This document shows, piece by piece, positions 61,166 through 64,000 of a DNA stretch of 64,000 nucleotides; within the stretch, counting starts at the first letter, position 1, and each line of letters starts with the position of its first letter. The stretch is taken from NCBI RefSeq assembly GCF_028554725.1, contig NC_071671.1, positions 5,678,501-5,742,500 of the forward strand. Reading direction: 5' to 3'. The translations under genes were made by a program, and so were the position numbers. A model generated the notes under the pieces. The model had not been told where the DNA came from, searched no databases, and saw only the letters and a program-made list of their open reading frames with translations. This DNA comes from Zeugodacus cucurbitae. Lineage: Eukaryota > Arthropoda > Insecta > Diptera > Tephritidae.

Positions 61166-62222
61166 CTCAGCTTGACCCGCTATGCATTGCATATTCAATA
61201 AAGGCGTGTAAACAAGTAAACCACATAAAAAATTGCTTTATTTATAGACAATCCATTTGGTTAGAGATAGTCAGTCAGCCAGTTAGTGTGCCAATTTTAT
61301 GGGCGTGCACTGTAGGCCACTAAGCGTATTTGCATAGCATGGAAAAGGCGTGTTCGTGCCAGTTTTTTTCTATTTTATTGTCTTCTTTTCACTATTTCAA
61401 CCAATTATGTATATGCATCTAGGCAGTAGATAAAGCGGTTAGTTGGGCTATAAAATACATATACATAGAATTTCTGTGTTATATATATGTAGATAAATCG
61501 TGACAACAACAATATAAATTTGTCTTAGTTAAATCACTTGCATGTGCTTTACTATGCCGCCTAGAGGATTGAGATATTAAGACTAGATTTGAGTGACCTT
61601 TCTATTACGTAGTTGTGCTGCTATATGGGTATATATTTGGTTATTAATACGTTTGTGTGCATACAGTTGGGATGGCCGTTGAAAATGAGCATCCTACTAT
61701 ATACTGCACAGTTTAAATTATTCACCAGCTCACTTCCGCCCAACTGTAACCTATTAAGTGGGCCAAATAAAACGGCCTACTAATTGCTTAAGGCCAGCCA
61801 GCTCAAGAACACTGTTGAGGCTTAGCTGTGAGCTGTGAGATATTTATGTACGAGAAATTATAGTATGCTTTCAATTAGACGTATAGCCATTTCCATTAGA
61901 GGACATTCAAATGCGAGTATTAGTACCGGAAATACGTAGATGAGAGTTACTTGAAACAGACAGAGGTAAAATATATAAGAGGAAAGAGAAATATTTTCTT
62001 GAGCTCAAATAATTATGGAGAATGATTGGAGCTTCAAACGATAGTTGTTTGAAAAATGTATATGAGTTTGTGAGCTAGGAAAGGCCACAGTCTTTAAAAA
62101 AAATAATATTTTTTTATCTCGGTAACAAAGATACGTCCGAGGTTGTACTTCATCGACAAGTATTGCCCTTTAACTCAGCTTATAAACCCTTCAAATTATT
62201 TATAAATGCTTTGTTTACTCAC
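61166..62222. other. Gene-free part of the TSR intron
   Basis: No supported feature. Confidence 0.4.
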
Positions 62223-62816
62223 CCTGGATTCATTTTAGCCAATAAACGCGAGCGTATGCGATCTCTCTCCGTCACCGATGTGGGCTGTGCGGATATTTCA
62301 TTTTGCCGTTCTCGTTCAATGCTGGCGGAAAGCTCATTATTAGTGATGGTGGAGCTGTGATGCATAAAAATAAAAATAAAATATAATTCTGGGTTTTTGA
62401 ATCTACTCTTTGAAGAATTTGGGGCGATCCTTAAAAAAAATGCTTGACTAACAATTGATAAACTAAGACACCAACAATTTGGTCACTCAAGTTAACATAC
62501 AGCAACTCAACAGCCTAAATGTAGGCAACAATAACGTTAATATGAAAAATGTTGCCTACCTTTAGGCGGACTAACAAATAATTTTGTAACTATTCCAATT
62601 TAATGCAGTCTCATACCAAATAATAACAAAAGATAAGTTAAAAAACAAATTGACACTATTTTCTTCCAGTTTTAATCAAGCTTATACTTAAACTTCTCCG
62701 CTGTTCCTCAATACTTACTCATGTTCCGCTTCCAAGTGTGTTTGCGTCTTCACCGTCTCATATTTGCGATCGTCTTCGGCAAAGTTGAAAACTTCACTCA
62801 GCTCGTACTCCTTCAA
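62223..62816 (-). CDS. TSR gene, upstream exons (5' end outside the window)
   Basis: Two minus-strand exons. Exon 62816-62719 (acceptor TTTGCAG, donor GTAAGT) encodes LKEYELSEVFNFAEDDRKYE and onward to LEAEH. Exon 62354-62223 (acceptor CACAG, donor GTGAGT) encodes STITNNELSASIERERQNEI, then a charged stretch ending RSRLLAKMNPG. The donor phase (two bases, GG) fits the acceptor at 51021 (C), making Gly and keeping the frame into the TSR exon. The segment is acidic and then basic, with no recognised domain. No in-frame ATG exon or signal peptide was found between 62820 and 64000, so the start lies beyond the window. Assignment to the same gene rests on strand, phase and lack of another partner. 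Confidence 0.66.
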
Positions 62817-64000
62817 CTGCAAAGAAGAAAACAAAAAGAAAGAAAGCGTTAAATAAGATGTAGAGCACAAGCAGACGCACAAAAGTTTAGCGCGAGTTGT
62901 GAACGGCGCATGAAGGCAAACGGAAATTGGCGCAAATTCTTAATACTAAAGCTAAAACCGCAACTAAAACACCAACTAAAATGGCAAACCGGCAAAAGAC
63001 GCGACTAAAATGGCCAATTAGCAAAGCAATCAGCTTAAATGGAAAACGCTCAGCGTGGCTCAGCGCAGCGCTCAGACGGCAAGTGACTAAGGCGTTGGCG
63101 TTAAGTAAACAATAGGCGGCAATTACTTATATGCTTCTGTCTGAGTGTGTGTGTGGGAGTTCTTTTGATTATGTTTGGTTTCAGTATCTGTGTGTAGGTG
63201 TGCCTTTGTTTGCACGGCCTTAACATTTAATTGTATTTTGACAGCCACTCTTCTTTGGCAAATTTTGTTTAGTTATTCATTTGTTGTTCGCCATTGTTTT
63301 TGTTGGAGTTGAGTTTTGTTTAAATGGCGTTGGATTTATATTTTTTTTATTTTTCTTATTGAGTGGATATGCTCAATTGAGAGTGGATTTATATGAAATT
63401 TGTTGTTAGTTGTTTCTTAAGTACTTTATTTATCCCTCTCAATTTAGTTTAAGTATATTTTCTTTAGGCTTATTTGACACTTATTTTGAGTAGTGATTGA
63501 TATGAAGACGTCCATAAAATAATTTTCAACTATTTTTTATATGAAAAAATGACTTTTGAGTATATATTATACAATACCCATAGACCTTTCTGAAAAGCTC
63601 TGCGCTGAGCCAAAAGCTTGAAGTTTTAGACTACTCACAATGGATAAAAGTCTAATTTTATGAGCTCCACATCATACATCATCGGACAGTTGAAAGAATG
63701 TTCAAAGTAAGAGTTGAGTAAGAGATAATTTTTTTTATTTTATAGACCGGAAATTAGGATTTATAAGAGCACTTTGAGAACTGCGAATTTATAACTAAAT
63801 TAAATTCAACCCTGTTTAGAAAAAATCCGTCGAGTAGAGAAATTTAAACTGGCCGTAACTTGCAATAAGAGTTATTCCAAATAAGAGGGAACATATATGT
63901 GTATCCCTGGCTACTTGGTGAAATTTAATAGGAAATATTTTATAGAAATAGCTGAGTCTCGGTGCAAGTGATCACTGATTTATTCAACAAGTAGGTTAAC
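62817..64000. other. Probable TSR-gene intron, running off the window
   Basis: No further exon recognised. A short ACTAAAAC-type repeat at 62945-63010 explains the open frame there. Confidence 0.4.

Noticed and set aside
62927..63115. Lys/Thr/Ala-rich open frame
   Set aside because: Arises from a short ACTAAAAC-type repeat; no domain and no gene signals.

Overview
This looks like nuclear DNA of a higher fly (Diptera), probably a tephritid-type fruit fly; the species cannot be fixed from the sequence. The evidence is AT-rich, gene-poor DNA, genes split by short introns with GT..AG borders, AATAAA polyadenylation signals, and fly-type repeats: RTE and other non-LTR retrotransposon tails, mariner relics, and DINE-1/mini-me-like repeats with a GTCY core. 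No bacterial features, CRISPR array, rRNA or recognisable tRNA were seen.

Layout: 1-42.3 kb contains no protein gene that I can support. It holds repeats and mobile-element relics: two TTAA-flanked foldback MITEs (2.67-3.32 and 22.54-23.23 kb), a hAT-type MITE with a perfect 8-bp target duplication (11.43-11.93 kb), a small MITE (27.25 kb), several non-LTR relics, a deleted mariner (39.75-40.82 kb), DINE-like repeats (19.5, 33.8-35.7 and 37.4 kb), simple-sequence fields (GATA-like 14.5-15.5 kb, GATGTGAT-like 26.6-28.0 kb, CATAA pentamer 30.2-31.0 kb), a ~122-bp minisatellite (32.3 kb) and a short array with two perfect ecdysone-response-type palindromes (8.8 kb). The stretch may be intergenic or intronic.

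42.3-46.5 kb carries a complete ten-exon gene for an SLC16-type monocarboxylate transporter-like protein of 893 residues; all splice phases agree. It is followed by 3.7 kb of very AT-rich DNA.

50.2-62.8 kb is the 3' part of a minus-strand gene for a secreted-type protein with one thrombospondin type-1 repeat. Four exons join in phase, and the 5' end lies outside the window. Its 11.2-kb intron contains two small convergent genes: 55221-56093 (+, 290 residues) and 57129-57389 (-, 86 residues). Both encode Gly/Pro-rich proteins with TTVV-type motifs and a C-terminal CaaL prenylation signal next to extra cysteines. They look like a diverged, inverted gene pair, separated by a truncated RTE copy. 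This nested pair is the most interesting coding feature of the window.
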